The notes: generated from the letters alone by a model not told the origin. Positions 26,270-34,626 are shown, counted from the stretch's first letter. The stretch is DNA of 64,000 nt from an uncultured Bacteroidota bacterium (GCA_937894725.1 CALAYL010000056.1:45198-109197), one strand, 5' to 3'. A program made the numbers and translations.

Positions 26270-26421
26270 CAAAACATCGTATATACAAAAGGCGCAACAG
26301 CCGAATTGCCTCCTACAAATAAAAGGATTCCTACTAATACGAATACAATGATGATAGGCAATAGCCACCACTTCTTTCGCTCTTTCATAAAATCCCACAA
26401 CTCACCCAAAAACTCAATCAT
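26269..26421 (-). CDS. DUF5989-type 50-residue membrane protein
   Basis: This small gene encodes MIEFLGELWDFMKERKKWW, then a membrane helix (LLPIIIVFVLVGILLFVG) and GNSAVAPFVYTMF. The pattern (FLxELWxFMxERKKxWLxP, one helix, then PFIYTxF) is that of the DUF5989 family, which occurs with carbamoyltransferases and SxtJ. Its stop overlaps the SxtJ-like start (TGATG) and it begins 24 bases after the carbamoyltransferase stop. It may tether or help a membrane complex; function is unknown. Confidence 0.82.
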   Translation of the reverse strand: MIEFLGELWDFMKERKKWWLLPIIIVFVLVGILLFVGGNSAVAPFVYTMF

Positions 26422-26445
26422 AATTTCTCTTTTGCTCTAAAATAA

Positions 26446-28299
26446 TTAATCTCTTTCAAATTCACGATTCCAAATTTGTTTGTCATTGGCAGTAGGTTGG
26501 TTTTCTTTTATTAATAAAAAATCACCTATCACCAGTGCATCCATATCCGTCTGCATAAAACATCGGTAGGCATCTTCTGGTGTCAGCACAGGCGGCTCTC
26601 CTCGCACATTAAAACTTGTATTGATCAAAACAGCTACGCCCGTCATTACATCAAATTCGCTGAGTACAGCAAATAGTTTTCCATTTCGAGCTTTATCTAT
26701 AGTCTGCACTCTAGCAGAAAAATCAACATGCGTAACAGCAGGTATCACCGATCGTTTCAAACCTAATGAAGAAAATCCCTTTGGTAAAAAACTATCAATC
26801 TCCACTCGCTTAGCTTTGATTACTGGAGCTATTAGCAACATGTAAGGCGACTCTCCATCAAGTTCAAAATAGTCTTTCGCTTTGTGTGCCAAAACAATAG
26901 GTGCAAATGGTCTAAATCCTTCTCTAAACTTAATTTTCAAATTTAGTTTTTGTTGCATATCTGCATCTGTAGCATTCGCCAAAATACTGCGATTGCCAAG
27001 CGCACGAGGGCCAAACTCAGCCCTACCCTGAAACCATCCTACAATCTTTTTCTCCGTCAAAAGTTGAGCTGTTTTATGAGCAACTTCATTAGATGGTAAA
27101 TACACATAATTTGCATTTAAGCTAATCAGGGATTGCTTAATTTCTACGTTTGAAAATAGGGGTCCCAGAAAAGCCCCTTTCATCGAGTCAGACGGCAATA
27201 CCATTCGCTTTTCATCAAAATAAATGTATTGTCCAGCCAGCGCTGCACCTAGCGCACCGCCTGCATCGCCCGCAGCTGGTTGTATAAAAAGATTCGATGC
27301 CGCCACTGTACTCAACAATTTGCCGTTCGCAGCACAATTTAATGCGACCCCACCAGCCATGCATACATTTTTTATTCCCGTTATTTTTTGAGCATGGTGT
27401 ACCAGCTTTATCACTATCTCTTCTGTCACTACCTGTATAGCTAATGCCAGATTGCAATGGATTTGTGTAAAGGCTGCATCTTCCTTCAATCTTTCAAAAC
27501 CGAATAACTGTGCCCATTTCGCATTGTTGGTCATACGTTCTCCTACGGCATATTCAAAATAGGCCTGATTGATGTATATAGAACCATCATCAAAAATGGT
27601 GACTAATTTTTCTTTAATAAGCGTAATGAAATGTTGTGTCTGCTCACTCATCAAATCACCATAGGGGGCGAGTCCCATGAGTTTATACTCACCACTATTG
27701 ACCCTAAAACCGAGGTAGTATGTGAAGGAAGAATACAACAACCCTACCGAGTCCGGAAAGTGCATTTCCTTTATCAACTCAATCGAACTTCCCTTGCCTA
27801 TAGCGATAGAAGCAGTAGCCCACTCCCCTACGCCATCGATAGTTAGGATGGCCGCTTCATCAAAAGGGCTTGGATAAAAAGCCGATGCTGCATGAGAAAG
27901 ATGATGGTCTGTAAATAAAATCGGTAGATTGATTTTCTTTAACTCCCCTATTGTCTTCAATTCTTTTTTAATGATAGACTTTAAAAAAAGTTTGTCTTTG
28001 ACCCAGATTGGCATTGCTTTCAGAAAAGAAATTATGCCCTTTGGCGCATGAGTTAAATAGGTTTCGAGTAGTCGCTCAAACTTTAGCAATGGCTTATCAT
28101 AAAATACGACTGCGTCTAAATCTTGTATTTTTAAATTGGCTTCTTGCAGGCAATATGCCACGGCATTTTTAGGAAAAGAGGGGTCGTGTTTTTTTCGGGT
28201 GAATCGCTCCTCCTGAGCAGCAGCAATGATTTCGCCACCTACTACAATAGCCGCAGCTGAGTCGTGATAGTATGCCGATATGCCCAGTATTTTTTTCAA
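26446..28299 (-). CDS. NodU/CmcH-type carbamoyltransferase
   Basis: The 617-residue protein has the N-terminal Kae1/TsaD-like ATPase domain (MKKILGISAYYHDSAAAI, EERFTRKKHDPSFP, FTDHHLSHAASAFYPS, LTIDGVGEWATASI) and the C-terminal carbamoyltransferase domain (GWFQGRAEFGPRALGNRSIL, NTSFNVRGEPPVLTPEDA). These enzymes make carbamoyl-adenylate from carbamoyl phosphate and ATP and move the carbamoyl group to a hydroxyl of a sugar, Nod factor, antibiotic or similar. The acceptor cannot be told here: no glycosyltransferase or natural-product cluster surrounds it. It is followed by DUF5989 and SxtJ genes. Confidence 0.93.
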   Translation of the reverse strand: MKKILGISAYYHDSAAAIVVGGEIIAAAQEERFTRKKHDPSFPKNAVAYCLQEANLKIQDLDAVVFYDKPLLKFERLLETYLTHAPKGIISFLKAMPIWVKDKLFLKSIIKKELKTIGELKKINLPILFTDHHLSHAASAFYPSPFDEAAILTIDGVGEWATASIAIGKGSSIELIKEMHFPDSVGLLYSSFTYYLGFRVNSGEYKLMGLAPYGDLMSEQTQHFITLIKEKLVTIFDDGSIYINQAYFEYAVGERMTNNAKWAQLFGFERLKEDAAFTQIHCNLALAIQVVTEEIVIKLVHHAQKITGIKNVCMAGGVALNCAANGKLLSTVAASNLFIQPAAGDAGGALGAALAGQYIYFDEKRMVLPSDSMKGAFLGPLFSNVEIKQSLISLNANYVYLPSNEVAHKTAQLLTEKKIVGWFQGRAEFGPRALGNRSILANATDADMQQKLNLKIKFREGFRPFAPIVLAHKAKDYFELDGESPYMLLIAPVIKAKRVEIDSFLPKGFSSLGLKRSVIPAVTHVDFSARVQTIDKARNGKLFAVLSEFDVMTGVAVLINTSFNVRGEPPVLTPEDAYRCFMQTDMDALVIGDFLLIKENQPTANDKQIWNREFERD

Positions 28300-28364
28300 A
28301 AGCTAATTTTATCAATTTTAAAAAAAGATACTGAAAGCAGCTAATTATATAGCAAACAAAATAT

Positions 28365-28904
28365 TTATTCTTTCACCCAAATTATATCTTCTACCCCTAG
28401 CTGCATACTTTGAAAACGCGCTAGAGTAAAAAGAGCATCGCTCAATCGATTAAGATACTTTATAAGGAAAGGTGAAATGGGTGAGGTCTTATGTAAAGCA
28501 ACACACAGTCGTTCTGCTCGTCTGCATACCGTACGGGCTATTTGACAATAAGACACAGTTTGGTGTCCTCCTGGCAAAATAAAATGACGTAAAGGCGCAA
28601 GTTGATTGGTCATGGTGTCTATCCACTTTTCGAGTATCTCGATATGTTGTTCGTTTATGTCAAAACCAAGGTCAAACGGCTTTTCAGGATCGCTAGCTAA
28701 TAGTGAACCAATCATAAAAAGTTTATTTTGAATGGCTCTAATCGAAGCTTGCTCTGCTGGGATATTATCACCCAAAAGTCCCATCCAGGTGTTCAGTTCA
28801 TCGACTGTGCCATAAGCATCGATGCGTAAATCTGCTTTAGATATTCTTCTCCCACTTACGAGTGCGGTATCGCCAAGGTCTCCTGTTTTAGTGTATATTT
28901 TCAT
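28365..28904 (-). CDS. ATP:cob(I)alamin adenosyltransferase, PduO/MMAB type
   Basis: The 179-residue protein begins MKIYTKTGDLGDTALVSGRR and has RIDAYGTVDELNTWMGL and ARTVCRRAERLCV, the ATP- and cobalamin-binding motifs of PduO-type adenosyltransferases. The enzyme makes adenosylcobalamin, the cofactor of methylmalonyl-CoA mutase. Its start overlaps the bioF end by 17 bases, so it is the third gene of a bioB-bioF unit. That link makes sense if both biotin and adenosylcobalamin serve the propionyl-CoA to succinyl-CoA pathway, which is inference. Confidence 0.93.
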   Translation of the reverse strand: MKIYTKTGDLGDTALVSGRRISKADLRIDAYGTVDELNTWMGLLGDNIPAEQASIRAIQNKLFMIGSLLASDPEKPFDLGFDINEQHIEILEKWIDTMTNQLAPLRHFILPGGHQTVSYCQIARTVCRRAERLCVALHKTSPISPFLIKYLNRLSDALFTLARFQSMQLGVEDIIWVKE

Positions 28905-30027
28905 GGTTAAAATTCGATTTTATGGCATTACAAAGTAAATCTATCTCCGCACTATTGTTGAAACTGTGAATACAGATACGAATCCGCTCTTGCCCTCTCG
29001 CTACTGTAGGGTAACGAATAGGGCGCGCATCAATTCCCACTTCCTTTAACTTTGAAGAAAGCGCTACTGCTCCTTCATTGCTACCCACGGTGAGTTGTTG
29101 AATCGGACTTATAGGCCGATGCACCAATTTTAGTGTTTGATGAAAGTAACGAATATTTTCATTAAGTTGTTTTCTCAACTCATGCTGTGAAGGAAAAAAT
29201 TGATAACTCATTCTTATAGTAGCGATAGAATGAAGTGGCAGTGCGGTTGAAAATATAAATGGACGACAAAAATTAATCAGGTATTTTATCAAATCATCAC
29301 TACCTAATACAGCCGCTCCATGCGCTCCAACTGCCTTTCCAAAAGTTACTATTCGAGCAAAAACAGCATTCTCCAAATTCAAGTACTGGCATAGCCCCTC
29401 TCCATTTGCACCTACTACACCTGTAGCATGGGCTTCATCTACTATCAGATTTGCACTGTACTTTTCGCACAGTTCGACTAGGCCTTTAAGCTCTGCAAAA
29501 TCACCATCCATTGAATACAGCGACTCTACTACTATATATTTCAGTCGATGATTAGATTTGAATAAAATGGACTCGAGATGTGCTAAATCATTATGTTTAA
29601 AAAATGCCTTATCTGCTTTGTTTGCCCTTGCTCCATCATGTATAGAAGCGTGTATAAACTCATCTAGAATCAATATATCGCCAGCCTTGGGTACACAGGA
29701 AAGCAGACCGTAATTTGCATCATATCCCGAATTAAAAATCAGCGCGTCTGGCATGTTATGAAAAGCGGCTATCTCGGCTTCTACCTGCTGAATATATTCG
29801 CTATTACCACTCAATAGCCTAGAGCCAGATGACCCATTTCGCTTGGCGTGAATAGACGCAAATTCCTTTTCTACCAGAATATCTAATTTCGTGGAATGAG
29901 CTAATCCTAAATAGTCATTGGATGTGAAATCAATTAAACCCTCATCTACTCGAAGTGTGCGATAGTTTCCCTCTTCGATTCGCTCATTTAGTTTTTCAGT
30001 AAGAAATTGAGTTACTGAGTACAGCAT
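28888..30027 (-). CDS. bioF: 8-amino-7-oxononanoate synthase-like enzyme
   Basis: The 379-residue PLP enzyme of the alpha-oxoamine synthase family has the N-terminal IDFTSNDYLGLAHS, SSGSRLLSGNSEY, the cofactor segment IVDEAHATGVVG and the Schiff-base lysine in VTFGKAVGAHGAAVLGS. It joins pimeloyl thioester and alanine in biotin synthesis. Its start overlaps the bioB end by 16 bases, which supports BioF over the related Kbl or serine palmitoyltransferase. No bioA, bioD or bioC is in the window. Confidence 0.9.
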   Translation of the reverse strand: MLYSVTQFLTEKLNERIEEGNYRTLRVDEGLIDFTSNDYLGLAHSTKLDILVEKEFASIHAKRNGSSGSRLLSGNSEYIQQVEAEIAAFHNMPDALIFNSGYDANYGLLSCVPKAGDILILDEFIHASIHDGARANKADKAFFKHNDLAHLESILFKSNHRLKYIVVESLYSMDGDFAELKGLVELCEKYSANLIVDEAHATGVVGANGEGLCQYLNLENAVFARIVTFGKAVGAHGAAVLGSDDLIKYLINFCRPFIFSTALPLHSIATIRMSYQFFPSQHELRKQLNENIRYFHQTLKLVHRPISPIQQLTVGSNEGAVALSSKLKEVGIDARPIRYPTVARGQERIRICIHSFNNSAEIDLLCNAIKSNFNHENIH

Positions 30028-31001
30028 ACTCCAGCCTCCACAGTATCGTTTTTGAAACTTTCTCTTGGTGTGAGCCCCAATAGTTCAAACATCAATTTAT
30101 CTTGATTTACCGAATTGTTTGGTGTTGTAAGTAATTTTTCGCCAGCAAAAATCGAATTAGCGCCAGCCAAAAAACAAAGGGCTTGCTGGTCGATACTCAT
30201 GTCGTTTCTACCTGCGCTAAGTCGCACCATAGATTTTGGCATCAAGATACGAGCAGTAGCTATCATGCGCACCATCTCCCAAATATTTACCTTCGTTTGA
30301 TTTTCGAGCGGTGTACCTTTTACTGCTACGAGTGCATTTACAGGCACAGACTCTGGGTGTGATTCTCGAGTAGCGAGAGTATGCAAAAGTTTGATACGAT
30401 CATCGTCCGCTTCGCCTAGTCCTATGATACCCCCACAACATACACTCAACCCCGCTTTCTCAACATTGTCAAGCGTTTTCAATCTATCATCATAAGTTCG
30501 CGTAGATATGATTTCATCATAGTGATCAGATGACGTATCCAGATTGTGGTTGTAGGCATACAGCCCAGCGTCCTTGAGTCGTTGCGCTTGATTTTCAGAC
30601 AACATACCGAGTGTGCAGCATACTTCTAGGCCTATTGCATTCACACCTTTGACCATATCTATCACTTTATCAAAATCTGAACCATCTTTTACATCACGCC
30701 ATGCGGCTCCCATACAAAAACGAGTTGACCCACTATTCTTTGCAGAAAGTGCTGAATCAATTACTTCTTCATATTTCATAAGCTTCTGCGTTTGCAAATC
30801 AGTGTCATACCGCGATGCTTGTGGGCAGTAGGCGCAATCTTCAGGACAACCGCCAGTTTTTACAGAAAGCAATGTACAAACTTGTACTTCGGCTGTGGTA
30901 TTATATTGACGGTGTATGAGGGCGGCATCTACTACCAATTCCAACACTGGCTTATGATAGATAGCATTTATTTCTTCGAGTGTCCAATCGTTTCTTATCA
31001 T
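30012..31001 (-). CDS. bioB: Biotin synthase
   Basis: The 329-residue radical SAM enzyme converts dethiobiotin to biotin. It has the CX3CX2C cluster motif (C52, C56, C59 in GCPEDCAYCP), SRYDTDLQTQKLM, FCMGAAWRDVKD, YNHNLDTS and CCGGIIGLGE, plus RLSAGRNDMS, which includes the arginine ligand of the second [2Fe-2S] cluster. Length and motifs are normal. It heads the bioB-bioF-adenosyltransferase unit. No BirA-box could be recognised upstream. Confidence 0.97.
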   Translation of the reverse strand: MIRNDWTLEEINAIYHKPVLELVVDAALIHRQYNTTAEVQVCTLLSVKTGGCPEDCAYCPQASRYDTDLQTQKLMKYEEVIDSALSAKNSGSTRFCMGAAWRDVKDGSDFDKVIDMVKGVNAIGLEVCCTLGMLSENQAQRLKDAGLYAYNHNLDTSSDHYDEIISTRTYDDRLKTLDNVEKAGLSVCCGGIIGLGEADDDRIKLLHTLATRESHPESVPVNALVAVKGTPLENQTKVNIWEMVRMIATARILMPKSMVRLSAGRNDMSIDQQALCFLAGANSIFAGEKLLTTPNNSVNQDKLMFELLGLTPRESFKNDTVEAGVCCTQ

Positions 31002-31172
31002 GTTATTTGTTTAAATTCAATAATACAAAAAATCTTTTTGCAAGTTAAGACTGTCACGCATTTTTTATCTTGTATTTCATAGAAAAAACAATAGCCTCTA
31101 CGACTAGACCCTGCCCAACAAAACAGCATGATCAAACAATAAAATAGAGATTAAAACGTCTCTCATATACAG

Positions 31173-32087
31173 TTATCTTATCATTGATATAGACGTAGCA
31201 ATGGCTTTATGCCCCTTTGCTGAAAAATGAATTTCATCTGAGAAAAGATACAGTTCGTGTAGGTTATCCCCTTTACGCAAATAGCTACTCAAATCTATAA
31301 ATGGCAATCCATTAATACCCATGTGATAGGCCAGGGTTTGCTGTGGCGAAAAGTTGCCAGATACAAGTTGCGACTTGTATGGAAATATATAAAACTGGCA
31401 TGAGATATTTTTGCTTTTGCATAGTGCTGAAATTCTCACTAGCTGATCTATAACTTCATGCACCTTAGCTTGGTCTTTATACATAGCTGCATCGTATTGA
31501 AAATAACCATCACTATTCCTGTTTATCCACAATTTCAATAGCCGATAGGTATTTGATATCTGCAATAGCAAATTTGCTTTTTGTATAAAAGCAGGCAATG
31601 TGCTTTGGATTTTCTCCTTTGGGTTGATGTCATTAAGACAAATACCTATGTGAAAAGAATGAACGCTATCATTAACCAAAATACTATTCGTATCAATGAG
31701 TGAATTTATAGTATTGAAATAATCAATTGGCGTATTGCCTGCATGAGCAAAATTCAAGTAGTCATAAACCGAGTCTGATTCAGCTAACAGATAAGTAAAA
31801 ATTAGGCTATCACTCACTCCTACACCTTCTACTACAGAGTCGCCTATCCATACCTTTTTAGGCTTTTTGTTATATGCTTTGGCGGGTCTAGAACCTTTGT
31901 CATCGGTAGAAAAAGCTTCTCCCCAAATTTTAGTATTAAGGTTCGATTTTAAACCATTTGAATTGCCAAACCTGCCATTCTCAATAGTCTCATCAGGAAT
32001 GCTGCGATTATATTTTTTGAGCAAAATAAAATAGCTCAAAGTTTCAATCAGGGCAATTAATCCTAGTAAAACAAATATTGGTATCAT
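31173..32087 (-). CDS. Membrane-anchored SGNH-type hydrolase-like protein
   Basis: With the start at 32087 the protein has 304 residues: an N-terminal membrane helix (IPIFVLLGLIALIETLSYFI) and an SGNH-like domain with VWIGDSVVEGVGVSD (nucleophile Ser), HAGNTP (possible oxyanion Asn region) and the C-terminal catalytic pair in FSDEIHFSAKGHKAIA (Asp and His). It may be an esterase or O-acetyl-modifying enzyme acting outside the membrane. Longer starts at 32111 and 32144 overlap the upstream gene; I chose the one just after its stop. The substrate is unknown. Confidence 0.65.
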   Translation of the reverse strand: MIPIFVLLGLIALIETLSYFILLKKYNRSIPDETIENGRFGNSNGLKSNLNTKIWGEAFSTDDKGSRPAKAYNKKPKKVWIGDSVVEGVGVSDSLIFTYLLAESDSVYDYLNFAHAGNTPIDYFNTINSLIDTNSILVNDSVHSFHIGICLNDINPKEKIQSTLPAFIQKANLLLQISNTYRLLKLWINRNSDGYFQYDAAMYKDQAKVHEVIDQLVRISALCKSKNISCQFYIFPYKSQLVSGNFSPQQTLAYHMGINGLPFIDLSSYLRKGDNLHELYLFSDEIHFSAKGHKAIATSISMIR

Positions 32088-32095
32088 TATATTTT

Positions 32096-32890
32096 TTAAG
32101 TGCCAAGCCATTGCCAACAAATCAAGATTAAATAAGGTAGCCACATCACTCCATCTACCAAAGCTAAAAAATATAGTGAAGTTCTACTTTTGTTTGATAA
32201 AAAAACCAAGCACATAGCTACGACACAAGCTATCGACCAAGCAACTTTCATTATGAAATCTAAATGACTAGATAACATAAAAATAATCGATACTAATAGT
32301 AAAAGATAGCCAACTACTTTTGTATGAATATCACCCAATACTTGTGGCAATGTAGCTTGAGTGAAATGTTTATCGTTATCCGAATCTTTTATTTCAAATG
32401 GAATCATCAATCCGAAAATAAAGAAAAACAATGCTGAATCACTTACTATTTGAAAGCCCCTAAACCCAGAAATAGCCATAGTCCATACCATTGCTACTGT
32501 GATTACTTTCGCCAATGCATGAAACAAAATATGCCTTTTTATATACCCCATTCTAAATCTCAAAAAACAATAAACTAAAAACATAAAACCCGACAAAAAC
32601 CATTCTGGTGCAATTTTAAAAGCGGTTTTATACCAAAAAAATAAAAGCAACACCCCAACACAAATCAAAATTAGGCTATACCTCTTAAAAGCTAGTTTGT
32701 CAAATGTTTTCCTTTTATAAATTTCACCCCAACCTCGTAAAAAAGTATAGGCAAACAACAATGCAGAGTAGAGTAAAGCTAAATCAGGAAACAATAAGCG
32801 GTTGTCAAAAAAAAGAGCTAATGCTACCCCACAACTTGCCACAAAAAAGTTGGCAGAAAAAATACCTCTCAAAAAAGACGTAAGTATCAA
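32096..32890 (-). CDS. UbiA-like polytopic membrane protein
   Basis: The 264-residue protein has eight or nine predicted membrane helices. A loop reads MIPFEIKDSDNDKHFTQATL, resembling the second Asp-rich motif of UbiA-type prenyltransferases (DxxxD arrangement followed by TLP). The first Asp-rich motif (NxxxDxxxD) is not clear: LRFRMGYIKRH is what I see in that general area, and the N-terminal loop has LRGWGEIYKRK. It may be a divergent UbiA relative that has lost catalysis. It is followed by the SGNH gene, suggesting a joint role in lipid or glycan modification. Confidence 0.55.
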   Translation of the reverse strand: MILTSFLRGIFSANFFVASCGVALALFFDNRLLFPDLALLYSALLFAYTFLRGWGEIYKRKTFDKLAFKRYSLILICVGVLLLFFWYKTAFKIAPEWFLSGFMFLVYCFLRFRMGYIKRHILFHALAKVITVAMVWTMAISGFRGFQIVSDSALFFFIFGLMIPFEIKDSDNDKHFTQATLPQVLGDIHTKVVGYLLLLVSIIFMLSSHLDFIMKVAWSIACVVAMCLVFLSNKSRTSLYFLALVDGVMWLPYLILICWQWLGT

Positions 32891-32925
32891 TTTTTTTATT
32901 GAATTTAGACTGTAAGATAAAAAAT

Positions 32926-33054
32926 ATGATTTCAGATATTAAAGAACTTTCAGCTTGGATATTTTTTATGATAGGGCTAATCGCAGTATTAGGCTGGACA
33001 ACATGGCGATTTTCAAAACAAAAAAGCGATGCGTCTGACGACACATCGCTTTAA
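32926..33054 (+). CDS. 42-residue single-helix membrane protein
   Basis: The frame encodes MISDIKELSAWIFFMIGLI then AVLGWTTWRFSKQKSD and a short acidic end. It has an amphipathic start, one membrane helix (about 10-28) and a polar basic tail, which is the normal make-up of small membrane proteins. It is divergent from the UbiA-like gene and convergent with tRNA-His. I know no family for it. The last 34 bases form a terminator-like hairpin. Its reality is supported by composition and by the way it fits the gap, but not by homology. Confidence 0.5.
   Translation: MISDIKELSAWIFFMIGLIAVLGWTTWRFSKQKSDASDDTSL
33021..33052 (+). terminator. Terminator-like hairpin inside the 3' end of the small gene
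   Basis: AAGCGATG (33024-33031) pairs with CATCGCTT (33044-33051), and an inner GTC/GAC extends the stem past one mismatch. A-tract before and TTT after. The stem lies in coding sequence and runs to the stop codon, five bases from the convergent tRNA-His gene's 3' end. Confidence 0.55.
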
Positions 33055-33058
33055 AAAC

Positions 33059-33136
33059 TGGGGTGGATGAGGGGATTCGAACCCCCGACCAATGGAACCA
33101 CAAACCACTACTCTAACCAGCTGAGCTACAACCACC
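33059..33136 (-). tRNA. tRNA-His (anticodon GTG), CCA encoded
   Basis: Read on the minus strand, the cloverleaf is complete: extra G at -1 paired with C73 (the histidine identity feature), D-arm GCTCAGCTGGTTAGAGT, anticodon loop TTGTGGT with GTG, T-arm with TTCGAAT, and a genomically encoded CCA end. Two odd points are a U-U mismatch in the acceptor stem (positions 5 and 68) and another at the base of the anticodon loop (31 and 39). The rest pairs normally, with the common G10-U25. It probably remains functional. Confidence 0.93.
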
Positions 33137-33149
33137 GTTTTTGGAGTCG

Positions 33150-33157
33150 CAAATATA
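33150..33157 (-). promoter_or_regulatory. -7 box of the tRNA-His promoter
   Basis: On the minus strand this reads TATATTTG, an exact TAnnTTTG match, with TTTC about 20 bases upstream as a possible -33 element. Transcription would start a few bases before the tRNA 5' end. Confidence 0.55.
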
Positions 33158-33209
33158 AGAAGGAAATTTTATTAAATGAAAAAAAACTGTCGTTTAGTGT
33201 TTCTCAAGT

Positions 33210-33857
33210 TTATTGCGTAAAGCAATAACGTAAAATATTTGCCCCCATTTTTAGGGCTTTATCATGAATTTCTGGGCTATCATTGTGTACATCGGTATCC
33301 TCCCATCCATCGCCCAAATCGCACTCGTAGGTATAGAGTAGCACTAGTCTTCCATCATAAATCAAACCAAAAGCTTGAGCTGCATTGTTCTCATGTTCAT
33401 GTATTTTGGGTAATCCTTTCGGAAAATCAAATTTTTGATGAAAAATAGGATGCGAAAATGGCAGCTCCACAAGTTTCAATTCAGGAAAAAGTTTTTGCAA
33501 CTGAGGTCGAATAAATTTATCCATACCATAATTATCATCAATATGCAAAAAACCCCCACCAGTTAGATACGTACGTAGGTTAGCAATTTCTTGTTCATTA
33601 AACACCACATTCCCATGACCAGTCATATGTATAAAGGGGTAATTAAAAATGGCGGCACTACCCACTTCCACAGTAGCAGGCTCAATGTCGATGTTGGTTT
33701 TAAGCTGCTGATTGCAAAATCGAATCAAATTTGGCAACGAGGTAGGATTTGCATACCAGTCGCCTCCGCCATTATACTTCAATAGGGCTATTGTCAATGG
33801 TTTTTCTTGCGAAAAAAGCACATATGGAAAAAAACAAAGTAGAATAATCAATCGCAT
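33210..33857 (-). CDS. DUF4159-domain secreted protein
   Basis: The 215-residue protein has a short signal peptide (MRLIILLCFFPYVLFSQ) and then the DUF4159 pattern: ALLKYNGGGDWYANPTSLP, PFIHMTGHGNVVFNEQE, LRTYLTGGGFLHIDDNYGMD and LPFSHPIFH. The fold is like the class I glutamine amidotransferase-type domains used in ThuA and related proteins, but no catalytic Cys is evident. Such proteins are common in Bacteroidota near MoxR/DUF58 genes, which are not present here. It precedes no obvious partner; function is unknown. Confidence 0.8.
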   Translation of the reverse strand: MRLIILLCFFPYVLFSQEKPLTIALLKYNGGGDWYANPTSLPNLIRFCNQQLKTNIDIEPATVEVGSAAIFNYPFIHMTGHGNVVFNEQEIANLRTYLTGGGFLHIDDNYGMDKFIRPQLQKLFPELKLVELPFSHPIFHQKFDFPKGLPKIHEHENNAAQAFGLIYDGRLVLLYTYECDLGDGWEDTDVHNDSPEIHDKALKMGANILRYCFTQ

Positions 33858-33879
33858 CTTACAAATGTAATGTATCTAA

Positions 33880-34581
33880 CTAAACCTTCTGTGGATTAAC
33901 AAATTTAAATGCTGCTGTTGCATACAAACCAGCCGTTTCGGTGCGAAGCCGCGAAAGACCTAAAGACATAGGCAAGAAACCCTCTAATTTAGCCCTATCA
34001 ACTTCTTCTTGAGTAAAATCGCCCTCAGGGCCTATCAAAATTATCGTATCCAAATCAGGCTTTAAAATAGTTGTAATAGTCTGTTCGTTTTCCTCACAGT
34101 ATGCAATAAGCTTTTGCCTAAAATCTTGCTTCACTTCATTTACAAACGGAATATCAAAAATAATTGTAGGGAACCAAAATTGCTTTGCCTGTTTACATGC
34201 CGACTGAATAATGCGATACAATCGTTCTGCTTTCAAATGAGTACGTTCTGTTCGCTCACATTGTATAAAAGCGATTTCCTGAACACCCATTTCGCAAATT
34301 TTTTCTACTAACCATTCTATTCTATCATTATTTTTAAGTGGAGAAATAGCTAACCTAAATTTTACTGTAGGTGCAATAAACTGCTGAATACTTTGCACCT
34401 TAGCGATAGTTTCGCGCTTAGTGATACTGACTATCTCAACTTGAGCAAGCACGCCCTTGCCGTTTATCACCTCAAGAACATCGCCCACTATATAGCGAAG
34501 TACAGCAATATGCCTACTCTCTTCATCACTAAATGTGATAAGCGCATTGGTTTCTAACTCAGGATGATAAAAAAGCTGCAT
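33880..34581 (-). CDS. rsmE: 16S rRNA (uracil1498-N3)-methyltransferase
   Basis: The 233-residue protein has the RsmE layout: an N-terminal PUA-like domain (HIAVLRYIVGDVLEVINGKG) and a SPOUT methyltransferase domain with ALSPLKNNDRIEWLVEKICE-like segment (ISPLKNNDRIEWLVEK), CERTERTHLKAERL, and the knotted SAM site IILIGPEGDFTQEE and LGLSRLRTETAG. It methylates U1498 in the decoding region of 16S rRNA. It lies downstream of the terminator of the T9SS operon and before the DUF4159 gene. Confidence 0.95.
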   Translation of the reverse strand: MQLFYHPELETNALITFSDEESRHIAVLRYIVGDVLEVINGKGVLAQVEIVSITKRETIAKVQSIQQFIAPTVKFRLAISPLKNNDRIEWLVEKICEMGVQEIAFIQCERTERTHLKAERLYRIIQSACKQAKQFWFPTIIFDIPFVNEVKQDFRQKLIAYCEENEQTITTILKPDLDTIILIGPEGDFTQEEVDRAKLEGFLPMSLGLSRLRTETAGLYATAAFKFVNPQKV

Positions 34582-34589
34582 AGTATTAA

Positions 34590-34626
34590 AAAAAATAGGG
34601 GTTGACCTATACGACCAACCCCTATC
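34590..34626 (-). terminator. Terminator of the adhesin/SprF/OmpA operon
   Basis: On the minus strand ATAGGGGTTG and CAACCCCTAT pair perfectly over ten bases around an 11-base loop, followed by a T run. It lies just after the PorE-like OmpA gene and before rsmE. Confidence 0.85.

Noticed and set aside
31120..31172. Weak hairpin AGAGA/TCTCT after the SGNH gene as a terminator
   Set aside because: The stem is only five bases with an eight-base loop and a poor T-tract.
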